Source: an uncultured Bacilli bacterium (GTDB taxonomy: Bacteria; Bacillota_I; Bacilli_A; RF39; UBA660). Taken from it: a DNA stretch of 20,267 nt. How positions within the stretch are numbered: the stretch's first letter is position 1; each line of letters opens with the position of its first letter. Under the pieces are notes generated by a model. That model searched no databases. It was not told the origin of the DNA and was given only the letters and a program-made list of their open reading frames with translations. Made by a program: the position numbers and the translations under genes. The stretch covers positions 1 to 20,267 of the forward strand of contig CALVVH010000021.1 of the NCBI GenBank assembly GCA_944363805.1, in the 5' to 3' direction. Below are positions 14,189-20,267 of this stretch, one piece after another.

Positions 14189-16021
14189 CTAGGAAGTATA
14201 ACTACTATACTCCGCATAAAAATCATCGTGATTAATTATATATCTTGTATTATTATTATATAATACCACAAAATCCCCTTCTATTTCATCATTTTTATGT
14301 TCATTTAAAAATTCATATAATCTATCTTTGTTTTGACTAAATATATATTGTTGTTCTTCATAAGAGATACCTTCTTCTCCTGCAATAGCTATATTATCAC
14401 CATCGAAATTATCGAGAAAATCTTCATTATAATATTTTTTAATATAGTTAATTATTTCTAAATTACTATTTATCTTTATTTTAATATCTTTTAACTCATG
14501 ATTTTCATATTTATAAATACTTATAAAGAAATTGATTGTTTCATCACTGTCTTCGTAAGTATCAATATAATTAACAAGTAATTCTTTAAATTTATTAGAT
14601 AAAGGAATACTTATGGATGGATCAAGAGTTGATGCTACATAGATAATATTATCTTTAGTAAATTGTTCATCTAAATTATTTTCTTTAGCATAATTTTTAA
14701 GTTCATTATAAGTATCACTGCTTAAGCTTCTGATGGTATGATATTTGTTATTAATATATAAATCTATGGAATAATTAGCACCTGGATTTCTTTCTTCTTT
14801 AATTAATTTTTTTATTAAATCAGAATCATTAACAGCAAATTCTTGAACTATACTTAAATCGGTATCTAGATAAGACACTTTAACTTCATCTAAAGAATCT
14901 ATATATAAAACATTATTATCATAGATATAAGTTATTAATGTATAAACACCAAATAAGATACCAGTTGCTATTAAGGCCTTAAAAAATACTTTTAAAGGCT
15001 TAATAAGGGTTCTCCTTAAAACTAAATCATAAACAAAATAGTAACTAATACAAATAGCAATACCAATAAGTAGATAATTAGCATTTCCTATGGACATTAC
15101 AAAAGCTATGAAAGTTACAGGAATAAAAGTCGCAATTTTTAATAATTCATATAAATATTTGTTTTTAAAACTATTTTCACTATCTTCCATTTTCCGATAT
15201 TTAAAAGCATAATAACCTAAAACTAAATAGATTATTGATAAAATGGATGTTTTAATTAAACTGAAAGTATCATATTCTTCTTGAACAACATAATTAACAG
15301 GAGATGATAACGTTACTGTATAAATGTTATCAAAGTAATAATCGGTTCTATTTTCATCTATTACTTTACAATTATTATTACTAGTGGTACAAGCCCAGTT
15401 TACATCAGGAAAGCAAGCAGTATCTACACAAGAATAAAAGGTTTCATGATTGTCATGTTTGGTTATATAATCAATATAAGTAATAGTTGGTATGAAGAAT
15501 AAAAGAAGGAGAATTATTACTAAAGAACTCATCGCATTACCTGCAAAGGAGATTGCTAATACAGCAATTAAAAAGACAAATATATAGGAAATAGACCAAT
15601 AAATAAAGTAATCAAATAATACTTCAAGAGGAATATAAACCTTAGTTAAAAGGGATAATAAGAAGAAACCAATGGTTGTAATAAGTAACACAATCAATAT
15701 TATTATAATACCCCCAAGGACATTTGAAGCATAGATCTTTTTTCTCGTAATCGGAAGGGACATAATCAAGTCAACAGTTTTTCTTTTAAATAGGAAACTA
15801 AATAATAGATAAGCTAGTAATGGTGGAAAAATAAAGGCTAAAATGCTTGTTATACCACTTATGCTAGAGAAGTCTAGGACATAATTAAATGTAAGAGAAT
15901 CTAAGCCAACCACCCAAAGGTTAATAAAAGGAATAGCACATATCAATAATATTATAATTGATTTGGATTTCTTAATATTTTGATATAAATATCTAAAGTT
16001 AAAAAGATTAGTTAAATTCAT
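14189..16021 (-). CDS. ABC transporter permease with C-terminal soluble domain (YtrC/DUF6449-like)
   Basis: Membrane subunit of the YtrA-regulated ABC transporter, about 610 residues. Six spans lie in the first ~190 residues, with the cytosolic coupling stretch FKRKTVDLIMSLPITRKKIY near 80-100. After a loop of about 70 residues there are further spans near 250-270, 290-330 and 345-370. The last ~230 residues are a soluble domain with no span, like DUF6449-bearing YtrC/D permeases. The loop has four Cys in about 20 residues (YSCVDTACF, WACTTSNNNC), possibly two disulfides outside the cell. The frame opens at TTG 16027, but GGAGG lies 9 bases before the ATG at 16019-16021 and only 3 before the TTG, so I choose the ATG. 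It overlaps the ATPase end by 14 bases. Substrate unknown; YtrA-type systems respond to wall-active antibiotics. Confidence 0.82.
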   Translation of the reverse strand: MNLTNLFNFRYLYQNIKKSKSIIILLICAIPFINLWVVGLDSLTFNYVLDFSSISGITSILAFIFPPLLAYLLFSFLFKRKTVDLIMSLPITRKKIYASNVLGGIIIILIVLLITTIGFFLLSLLTKVYIPLEVLFDYFIYWSISYIFVFLIAVLAISFAGNAMSSLVIILLLLFFIPTITYIDYITKHDNHETFYSCVDTACFPDVNWACTTSNNNCKVIDENRTDYYFDNIYTVTLSSPVNYVVQEEYDTFSLIKTSILSIIYLVLGYYAFKYRKMEDSENSFKNKYLYELLKIATFIPVTFIAFVMSIGNANYLLIGIAICISYYFVYDLVLRRTLIKPLKVFFKALIATGILFGVYTLITYIYDNNVLYIDSLDEVKVSYLDTDLSIVQEFAVNDSDLIKKLIKEERNPGANYSIDLYINNKYHTIRSLSSDTYNELKNYAKENNLDEQFTKDNIIYVASTLDPSISIPLSNKFKELLVNYIDTYEDSDETINFFISIYKYENHELKDIKIKINSNLEIINYIKKYYNEDFLDNFDGDNIAIAGEEGISYEEQQYIFSQNKDRLYEFLNEHKNDEIEGDFVVLYNNNTRYIINHDDFYAEYSSYTS

Positions 16022-16892
16022 ATCCAATATCCTCCATTTGATAGATAAATATTTCTTCTAAAGTAAGGGGCAAATAATCGAGCAATAGGGGGTTTAAACT
16101 TGCTAAATACTTTCTACTATCCTTTTTATCTTTAATAATCATTGTTGCTACTTTACCTATCTTTTTAAAATATAATACATCTAAATCAGTAAATAAGGTT
16201 TCATCAAAATCATTTTTAAAAGATATTTGAACCTTTATCATATTCGTCTTTATGGAATTAACATCACTTTCAAATATTATTTTATGTTCTGATATAAGGC
16301 CTAAATTATCACAAATATCTTCCAGTTCCCTTAAGTTATGGCTGGTCATAATGATTGTTGTATCTTGCTTGGTCATTTGACTAGCAATAAGTTTTTTAAA
16401 GTACTGTCTTACAACAGGATCAATGCCATCGAATGTTTCATCGAAAAAGATATATTTAGCATTGGTAGCTAAAGCACATATGATAGCACATTGTCTTCGC
16501 ATGCCCTTAGAAAAAGAATTAATACTTTTATCAAAATCCAATTTTAATTTTCGAGCTGTGTCAAAGACAAATTCCAAATTGAATTTAGGATACATCGCTT
16601 GATAAAACTTGGCGGTATCATATAAACTATAGCCTGGGAAAAAATATAAGTCATCGGGGATAAAAACCATCTCTTCTTTGATCTTTTCATTGTCAAAGGA
16701 ACTAGCACCATCAACAATAATAGAGCCACTATCAGCTTTATAGATACTATTGATGAGTCGAAGAAGTGTCGATTTGCCTGATCCATTGGCCCCGATTAAC
16801 CCATAGACGGCATTATCAGGAATATTCGAATTAAGATTTTCTAAGACAACTTTCGTATCAAAGCTTTTCTTTAAATTTTTTATTTCAATCAT
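16008..16892 (-). CDS. ABC transporter ATPase, YtrB-like
   Basis: Nucleotide-binding subunit of the YtrA-regulated transporter, 294 residues. Walker A GANGSGKS is at 34-41, the signature is FSKGMRRQ at 127-134 (SKGM rather than SGGQ, as usual in YtrB-like proteins), Walker B YIFFDET is at 147-153 with Asp151 and Glu152, and the switch His is 185 (TSHNLREL). The conserved Pro-Thr after the catalytic Glu is replaced by Thr-Phe (DETFDGIDP). The ATG has AAGGAGG upstream at 4 bases. It heads the operon ATPase-permease-GntR. A near-consensus promoter (16929-16957) and a palindrome (16903-16923) lie directly upstream, so it is probably repressed by the GntR product of its own operon. Confidence 0.92.
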   Translation of the reverse strand: MIEIKNLKKSFDTKVVLENLNSNIPDNAVYGLIGANGSGKSTLLRLINSIYKADSGSIIVDGASSFDNEKIKEEMVFIPDDLYFFPGYSLYDTAKFYQAMYPKFNLEFVFDTARKLKLDFDKSINSFSKGMRRQCAIICALATNAKYIFFDETFDGIDPVVRQYFKKLIASQMTKQDTTIIMTSHNLRELEDICDNLGLISEHKIIFESDVNSIKTNMIKVQISFKNDFDETLFTDLDVLYFKKIGKVATMIIKDKKDSRKYLASLNPLLLDYLPLTLEEIFIYQMEDIGYEFN

Positions 16893-16902
16893 ATATCCTC
16901 CT

Positions 16903-16923
16903 TGTACTATCTGTTCTAGTACA
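16903..16923. promoter_or_regulatory. Operator palindrome TGTACTA-N7-TAGTACA of the YtrA-type operon
   Basis: A perfect 7-bp inverted repeat around a 7-base centre. It starts 5 bases after the -10 box and ends just before the ribosome site of the ATPase gene, so a bound dimer would cover the start of transcription. GTACTA/TAGTAC half-sites resemble, from memory, those of YtrA-type GntR regulators, and the operon encodes one. Confidence 0.75.
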
Positions 16924-16928
16924 ATTAA

Positions 16929-16957
16929 AATATATCATATTCTTTATTACTTGACAA
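16929..16957 (-). promoter_or_regulatory. Promoter of the YtrA-type ABC operon
   Basis: On the minus strand TTGTCA, exactly 17 bases, TATATT: five of six matches in each box. The -35 overlaps the last codons of the upstream phosphodiesterase gene (stop at 16947-16949). Confidence 0.75.
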
Positions 16958-17543
16958 TACCTAATTTACAATCATCTATAATATATGTCAAATTCTTATT
17001 TACTTCTATTACCCCATATATTATTACTTCAATATTTCTTTTTTCAAAAGATTTAATTACTACTTCTGTACTTATTACATCTAATAGACAGATAAAATCA
17101 AAGTCATAATTACTATCACTATTTAAGATATAGTTTAATACTCCTAACTTATATTTATTGGTAATATTTCTGATTTTATCAATAACCTTAGTATCAAAAG
17201 ACATAATATAAATATTTCTTTTATATTTTCCTATTACTTTTAAAAACTTTTTTACATCCATATTAAAGTCTTTAATTTCTAATAATATTATTTTATTACT
17301 TTTTATTTTAAGAATATCTTCTAATTTACAGGCAACATCTTTTATATCTTTATACATTGTATTTTTAATCAATGCACCTTTATATAAGGTATCATGATAT
17401 AAAATAAATATACCATCTTTAGTTACTCTTACATCTGTTTCTATGCCAATATATTTATTACTTTCTAAACCATTTTTAATGGCTTCATAGGAATTAGCTT
17501 TAATACTATTATTCCACAAACCTCTATGGGCAATAAAATACAT
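16947..17543 (-). CDS. Glycerophosphodiester phosphodiesterase (GDPD family), short form
   Basis: Hydrolyses glycerophosphodiesters from phospholipid turnover to glycerol-3-phosphate and an alcohol. The N-terminal catalytic signature is complete: HRG at 6-8 (His6), IETDVR with Glu35 and Asp37 as metal ligands, and YHD with His50 as general acid. The conserved LLEIKD lies near residues 87-92. The protein has 198 residues, against about 240 for most family members; it ends in IIDDCKLGIVK without the usual final Asp-x-Pro, so the last barrel helix may be lost. There is no signal sequence, so it is cytosolic. The ATG has AGGTG 7 bases upstream, but that site lies inside the 3' arm of a hairpin (17544-17581), which could limit translation. 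A TATAAT box (17561-17566) sits in the hairpin loop. Confidence 0.85.
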   Translation of the reverse strand: MYFIAHRGLWNNSIKANSYEAIKNGLESNKYIGIETDVRVTKDGIFILYHDTLYKGALIKNTMYKDIKDVACKLEDILKIKSNKIILLEIKDFNMDVKKFLKVIGKYKRNIYIMSFDTKVIDKIRNITNKYKLGVLNYILNSDSNYDFDFICLLDVISTEVVIKSFEKRNIEVIIYGVIEVNKNLTYIIDDCKLGIVK

Positions 17544-17581
17544 AAAAAAACACCTAATATATTATACTTAAGTGTTTTTTT
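17544..17581 (-). terminator. Hairpin with T-run between the 29-codon ORF and the GDPD gene
   Basis: AAAAAAACAC and GTGTTTTTTT on the minus strand form a 10-bp stem with an 18-base loop, ending in seven T. It begins inside the stop codon of the 29-codon ORF. The 3' arm contains the GDPD ribosome site and the loop contains a TATAAT, so it may act as a terminator for the small ORF and as a control element for GDPD. Confidence 0.5.
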
Positions 17582-17669
17582 AAAATGCTAAAAGACTTGT
17601 CAAATATAGAACTAGTAAAAGAGCAATCATCACGGTCTTTCCTAGTCCACCTATTTTATTTTCTTTCAT
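17580..17669 (-). CDS. Possible 29-residue single-span membrane peptide
   Basis: An ATG frame of 29 codons: MKENKIGGLGKT, then a continuous hydrophobic span of about 17 residues (VMIALLLVLYLTSLLAF) to the stop. The basic start and single span match small membrane peptides such as regulatory peptides or type I toxins. TAAAAT with an upstream TTGTTT could be its promoter, and a terminator-like hairpin follows directly. Against it, the ribosome site is weak (GGATGTGA, far from the ATG) and a frame this short can arise by chance. It lies 100 bases after the end of the truncated Rpn gene and directly before GDPD. Confidence 0.35.
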   Translation of the reverse strand: MKENKIGGLGKTVMIALLLVLYLTSLLAF

Positions 17670-17769
17670 TAATTAATATCACATCCAGTCAACATTTTAG
17701 CAAATATCATTAATTTAAACAAGGTATTTTGCCATTATTTGACACTATATGACATTAACTATAATCTTT

Positions 17770-18432
17770 CTACTTACTTTCATCATTGAGTATATTATTT
17801 ACTTCTTCAATACTTAAATTAGTACCCTTAGCTATATCTTCTAAAGGTAAGCCCATTTTATAGAAATTCTTAACAATTTCTATTTTGCCCTTTGTTATAC
17901 CTCTTTCTTCCGCTTCTGCAAGACGGGCATTCATAAGATATCTTTCATCATCTTCTGGCGATATATCCCAAGTGAATGTTTCGTCATTATTAAGTTCAAT
18001 GACTCTTTTACCATATTCATTTAATAATTCGTCTTCTTTACCAAATTTTTCTAGATCTTCTTTTTTCATATCCACCATCCCTAAGTATTTGTACTTTTGA
18101 TAATTTTCACTAGACTTATCGTACCATACATTACTTAGATTGTCCATATTGATTGCATAAATATGAAATGTTTCTAAATATACATCATGCTCATCTGTTT
18201 GCATCTTATAATGTCTTATCGTCTTTTTAATTTTGGCTTCTCCAAAATTAAGACATATTTGCACAAAGTTACGTTTAGTATCATATTTTTCTCCAACTAC
18301 TGTATTTTGACTAATAAATGAGGAAAAATAGGAAAAATTTCTTACTGTTGTTGCTAAATCGGAATTAGTATTAATTTCAACATTTATTTTTACGCCACCA
18401 AGATCTACTATCCAGATGCTTAGTTTTCTCAT
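17770..18432 (-). CDS. N-terminally truncated PD-(D/E)XK (Rpn/PF12784) transposase-family protein
   Basis: A 220-residue relative of the Rpn/PF12784 nuclease-transposase family. It begins inside the nuclease core: residues 4-24 (WIVDLGGVKINVEINTNSD region) align with the Asp...Glu-x-Asn part of the copy at 12796-13637. The ~65 residues that normally precede it are missing, and the codon just before the ATG is TAA. The middle (KRNFVQICLNFGE, ETFHIYAINMDNL) and the C-terminal helix (KIEIVKNFYKMGLPLEDIAK) fit the family. AAGGAG stands 5 bases before the ATG, so a shortened protein may still be made, but loss of the N-terminal helices makes nuclease activity doubtful. Such genes are mobile, low-copy accessory genes in gut Firmicutes. 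No target duplication or end repeats can be assigned with confidence. Confidence 0.7.
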   Translation of the reverse strand: MRKLSIWIVDLGGVKINVEINTNSDLATTVRNFSYFSSFISQNTVVGEKYDTKRNFVQICLNFGEAKIKKTIRHYKMQTDEHDVYLETFHIYAINMDNLSNVWYDKSSENYQKYKYLGMVDMKKEDLEKFGKEDELLNEYGKRVIELNNDETFTWDISPEDDERYLMNARLAEAEERGITKGKIEIVKNFYKMGLPLEDIAKGTNLSIEEVNNILNDESK

Positions 18433-18510
18433 TTACACTCCTTACAAGGTGTCATAAAAATCATCGATTTACTACTCATTCTTACAGAACTATTAATGGA
18501 GTTAAGAAGC

Positions 18511-18637
18511 GAGTCCGAATTATGTCTTTATTTAATGTTGGGCTTACTCTATTTAAATTAGCACTAGAATCTAGTGAATATATCAGGGTCCCATTCTCAC
18601 TCAAATTATATGATATTTAGTCGATTAATTCGGACTC
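18511..18637. repeat. 12-bp inverted repeat pair, possible mobile-element relic
   Basis: GAGTCCGAATTA (18511-18522) and TAATTCGGACTC (18626-18637) are perfect inverted copies bounding 127 bp. The span lies between the truncated transposase-family gene and the terminator. It could be the ends of a small non-coding element; no flanking target duplication is evident. Confidence 0.4.
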
Positions 18638-18644
18638 TATATTC

Positions 18645-18691
18645 AAAAAATCCAAAATTCTTTTTTGTGTGCAATGAATTTTGGATTTTTT
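18645..18691. terminator. Two-way rho-independent terminator
   Basis: AAAAAATCCAAAATTC (18645-18660) and its perfect complement (18676-18691) form a 16-bp stem around a 15-base loop, with A/T runs on both sides. It can terminate on either strand and probably ends the minus-strand transcript of the surface protein at 18914-20050. Confidence 0.75.
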
Positions 18692-18874
18692 ACTATAATT
18701 TCTCTAATTTTAAAATTTTTATCGTTCTTACCCTAATTTTTATACAGCTTTGGTCGCACTTTTACTTTCAAAAAGTCCCGTATTTACTGGGCTGAATCAA
18801 AACTGTCCAGAGTTAAGTAAATTTCATCAATCTATTTTATCAACCTTTATCACTCGTAGCAAAAAGTATGCCCC

Positions 18875-18907
18875 GCTTGCCTCGCACCGTACGGCGCGTA
18901 GACAAGC
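18875..18907. other. GC-rich two-part hairpin just after the surface protein gene
   Basis: On the minus strand GCTTGTC pairs with GGCAAGC (7 bp, one G-U). Inside it GCGCC pairs with GGTGC (5 bp, one G-U) around a GTAC loop, with a 3/2-base internal bulge. It begins 7 bases after the stop codon at 18914. TTTTT follows after 7 bases, so it may be a terminator. Alternatively it matches the position of the hairpin found downstream of the variable region in DGR target genes. Confidence 0.55.
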
Positions 18908-18913
18908 ATTTGC

Positions 18914-20050
18914 TTAGCCAAGGTTCAAAACAAATGGATCTGTACTCGTTCCTGTACCGCTGGAAATTGTAGCTGTGGATGTCAGACTAAAGGACGGGCG
19001 AACAGCATGCGCATAGTTCACAGCGCCGCGAGTCACGTCACCACCGTAGCGGGAATCCACGTGGAACGCAATGTTCGCGCTACCCGTATCACGGGAAATT
19101 AACCATTCAGAAACACCTAAATATAGCCAATTATCTGTTCCATAATTATCTTCACGTAATCCTGTTGTCCATTTTTCTGGGCTTGCTCCATAACCATAAT
19201 CTGATACATACATTAATCCTATTTTCATTGTTTCTTCATATCCACTTTGTCCTGTTCCTACTTCTACATCATAATATTGTTTGGCTGTATTTGTAGAACT
19301 ATAAGCCATTCCTCCTACTTGCCATGTAGACTCTGCTATTAGATTTTGCCATTCTGCTGGTATGGTATTGAAATATGTTGTATTTAATGTTGTATATATA
19401 TCTGGTTTGGTTGTTCCATCCCATGTATTTACATTATCTGCATCCCAAGCATAATCTCCATAACTTGTTGCTTTGATTAATTTTACTTGATTATTAAATA
19501 CTCCTATTATACGGTATTGATTATCTTCATTTTGACAATCTACACCAGTCGCTCCAAAACATACATAGTTAATTGGATCTGCTCCAGAATATCGATATGA
19601 GTTATCTTGGGCACCATTTGCTAAATCAGCATCATGATAGTATAAATCATTTTCTCCATCTGCTGTATATAACCCTTTAATATACTCTGCTAAATAAACA
19701 ATATCTGGTTCTTTATCAAAATACACATAACACTTATCGCTCGTATTTGCTTCCATTAATACTCGTTTATTTTCATCATCCCATGTAAGAGTACTACCTT
19801 TTTCACAATTACTCATTTCTGCATTAAAGGTATATCCTTCCAATGGCCATGTAGTATCACTAGCAATTTGATATTCTCCACTGCCAGCTTCTGTTTCATA
19901 CATCATAGTTAGGGCATTAGTATTCATTAATTGTTTATTACTTTCATTACTTATAACTACATTTTCCGTATCATTACTTATAAATACATATAAACAAATA
20001 GATAAAACTAACAAAACACATATACTAGTTATCAAATATTTCTTTTTCAT
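18914..20050 (-). CDS. Membrane-anchored surface protein with GC-rich variable-looking C-terminus (possible DGR target)
   Basis: A 378-residue exported protein. From the ATG at 20050: a signal anchor at about 5-25, then a module with paired Cys82/Cys107 (WPLEGYTFNAEMSNCEKGS ... SDKCYVYF), then about 115-355 reading like the DUF6273/FGE-type C-type-lectin fold (YRIIGVFNNQVKLIKATSY, DNWLYLGVSEWLISR, NYAHAVRPSFSL). A short tail ends in SSGTGTSTDPFVLNLG. Residues 320-352 are encoded by unusual DNA: 65% G+C over 19021-19080 against about 32% a few hundred bases upstream, with adenine nearly confined to codons such as AGC, AAC, CAC, TAC, GAC and CAT. That is how variable regions of DGR target proteins look. 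The start at 20050 is chosen because AAGG lies 10 bases and GGTGA 3 bases upstream; the ATG at 20059 sits 1 base after AAAAAGG. A GC-rich hairpin follows the stop. Ligand unknown. Confidence 0.75.
   Translation of the reverse strand: MKKKYLITSICVLLVLSICLYVFISNDTENVVISNESNKQLMNTNALTMMYETEAGSGEYQIASDTTWPLEGYTFNAEMSNCEKGSTLTWDDENKRVLMEANTSDKCYVYFDKEPDIVYLAEYIKGLYTADGENDLYYHDADLANGAQDNSYRYSGADPINYVCFGATGVDCQNEDNQYRIIGVFNNQVKLIKATSYGDYAWDADNVNTWDGTTKPDIYTTLNTTYFNTIPAEWQNLIAESTWQVGGMAYSSTNTAKQYYDVEVGTGQSGYEETMKIGLMYVSDYGYGASPEKWTTGLREDNYGTDNWLYLGVSEWLISRDTGSANIAFHVDSRYGGDVTRGAVNYAHAVRPSFSLTSTATISSGTGTSTDPFVLNLG
18995..19096 (-). other. Candidate DGR variable region in the surface protein C-terminus
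   Basis: Codons 319-352 of the surface protein. Constant-looking codons here lack adenine altogether (GCG, TTC, GTG, GCT, GTT, CGC, CCG, TCC), while adenine is found mainly in codons that could derive from AAC or AAT templates. Adenine is 8 of 60 bases on the coding strand at 19021-19080. Adenine-targeted mutagenic copying would favour such a layout. No template repeat is in the window. Confidence 0.4.
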
Positions 20051-20071
20051 ATTCACCATACCTTTTTGTAT

Positions 20072-20080
20072 ATTCTACCA
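20072..20080 (-). promoter_or_regulatory. Extended -10 promoter of the surface protein gene
   Basis: TGGTAGAAT on the minus strand, 21 bases before the chosen start codon. The -35 region is poor. Upstream, CTTGTC occurs twice exactly 10 bases apart on the plus strand (20097-20102 and 20107-20112), a spacing compatible with a regulator site. Confidence 0.45.
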
Positions 20081-20190
20081 AATTTAACCACATTATCTTG
20101 TCGAATCTTGTCTACTATATATATAATATCACAAATGACGCTATTAGACTATATTAAATTTAATAATTCTTAAGCAAAATATGAATTAGG

Positions 20191-20267
20191 GTTAGTATTT
20201 ACAGCCACAATTAAAGAATAAGTGTAAAATCACTTATTTTTTAGTTGTAATAATTCAGAAAATGTAT
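20191..20267. repeat. Right terminal inverted repeat (77 bp, perfect)
   Basis: Reverse complement of 1-77. Read on the plus strand it gives GTT AGT ATT TAC AGC CAC AAT TAA, the last seven codons and stop of the beta-helix protein gene, then the same terminator hairpin. There is no coding sequence for that protein before 20191 (TGA occurs in frame at 20182-20184), so the gene tail is orphaned here. Confidence 0.95.

Larger units (their letters stand above)
18433..18874. other. Intergenic region, no convincing gene
   Basis: 440 bases between the truncated Rpn gene and the hairpin behind the surface protein. It holds a 12-bp inverted repeat pair (18511-18522 and 18626-18637), a 15-base near-palindrome CACTAGA-A-TCTAGTG (18562-18576) and a strong two-way terminator (18645-18691). 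An open frame at 18574-18795 runs through the terminator stem and is not a gene. The part at 18740-18870 has slightly higher G+C than its surroundings and may be a remnant of transferred DNA. Confidence 0.5.

Noticed and set aside
18574..18795. Plus-strand open frame of 73 codons
   Set aside because: It runs through both arms of the strong terminator hairpin at 18645-18691, lacks a good ribosome site, and its sequence is low-complexity Phe/Tyr/Ile-rich, as expected of AT-rich non-coding DNA.
18914..18994. Reverse transcriptase or template repeat of a DGR near the candidate variable region
   Set aside because: I looked on both strands for an RT (YxDD-type) gene and for a near-copy of the GC-rich block; neither is in the window, so only the candidate target is reported.
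18898..20115. GTAGACAAG at 18898-18906 and its inverted copy at 20107-20115, bracketing the surface protein gene
   Set aside because: Only 9 bp match and similar strings occur elsewhere (near 13760); chance is sufficient and no target duplication is seen.
1..20267. CRISPR arrays, rRNA genes or prophage structural genes
   Set aside because: No regularly spaced direct repeats, no rRNA-like sequence and no phage head, tail or lysis proteins were found; the only RNA gene is tRNA-Lys.

Overview
The window is about 30% G+C by eye. It carries a Bacilli-type cell-wall/division gene order (murG-murB-ftsQ/divIB), strong GGAGG-type ribosome binding sites, extended -10 promoters, frequent TTG/GTG starts, and many proteins that are only a signal anchor plus an extracytoplasmic domain. 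UGA acts as a stop and Trp is TGG, so the standard bacterial code applies and typical Mycoplasma-type code 4 does not. This suggests an uncultured low-GC Firmicute near the Mollicutes (RF39-like gut Bacilli). That assignment is an inference from protein style, not from a marker gene. Almost everything is on the minus strand; the exception is a two-gene plus-strand cluster at 2669-3379.

Layout from left to right. 1-77 is a perfect inverted copy of 20191-20267, so both ends of the window are the same sequence in opposite orientation. 54-2596 holds two anchored surface proteins (a beta-helix carbohydrate-binding-domain protein and an SH3/Ig-like protein), a tRNA-Lys(CUU) and an unknown cytosolic protein. 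2669-3379 holds two small membrane proteins read divergently. 3372-6932 is an operon: BcrA-like ABC ATPase, ABC-2 permease, then a PdaC-like polysaccharide deacetylase. 7029-8912 is an operon: SipW-type secreted protein, coiled-coil protein, Xer-family tyrosine recombinase. 8922-12710 is the tightly overlapping operon murG-murB-ftsQ-queH-small membrane protein. This joins peptidoglycan precursor synthesis (lipid II, UDP-MurNAc), the divisome and queuosine synthesis.

12742-18638 is the accessory part. Two degenerate PD-(D/E)XK (Rpn/PF12784) transposase relatives lie in the same orientation on either side of a YtrA-type ABC operon (ATPase, permease, GntR regulator) and a glycerophosphodiester phosphodiesterase. 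The ABC operon has a near-consensus promoter and a TGTACTA-N7-TAGTACA palindrome just downstream of it, which is a convincing autoregulatory operator. A 29-codon membrane peptide ORF with its own terminator sits before the phosphodiesterase.

18875-20080 is a surface protein whose last ~35 codons switch abruptly to about 65% G+C, with adenine almost confined to NNC/NNY-like codons. A GC-rich hairpin follows the stop codon. This looks like the variable region of a diversity-generating retroelement (DGR) target. No reverse transcriptase or template repeat is in the window, so it remains a hypothesis, but it is the best lead here.
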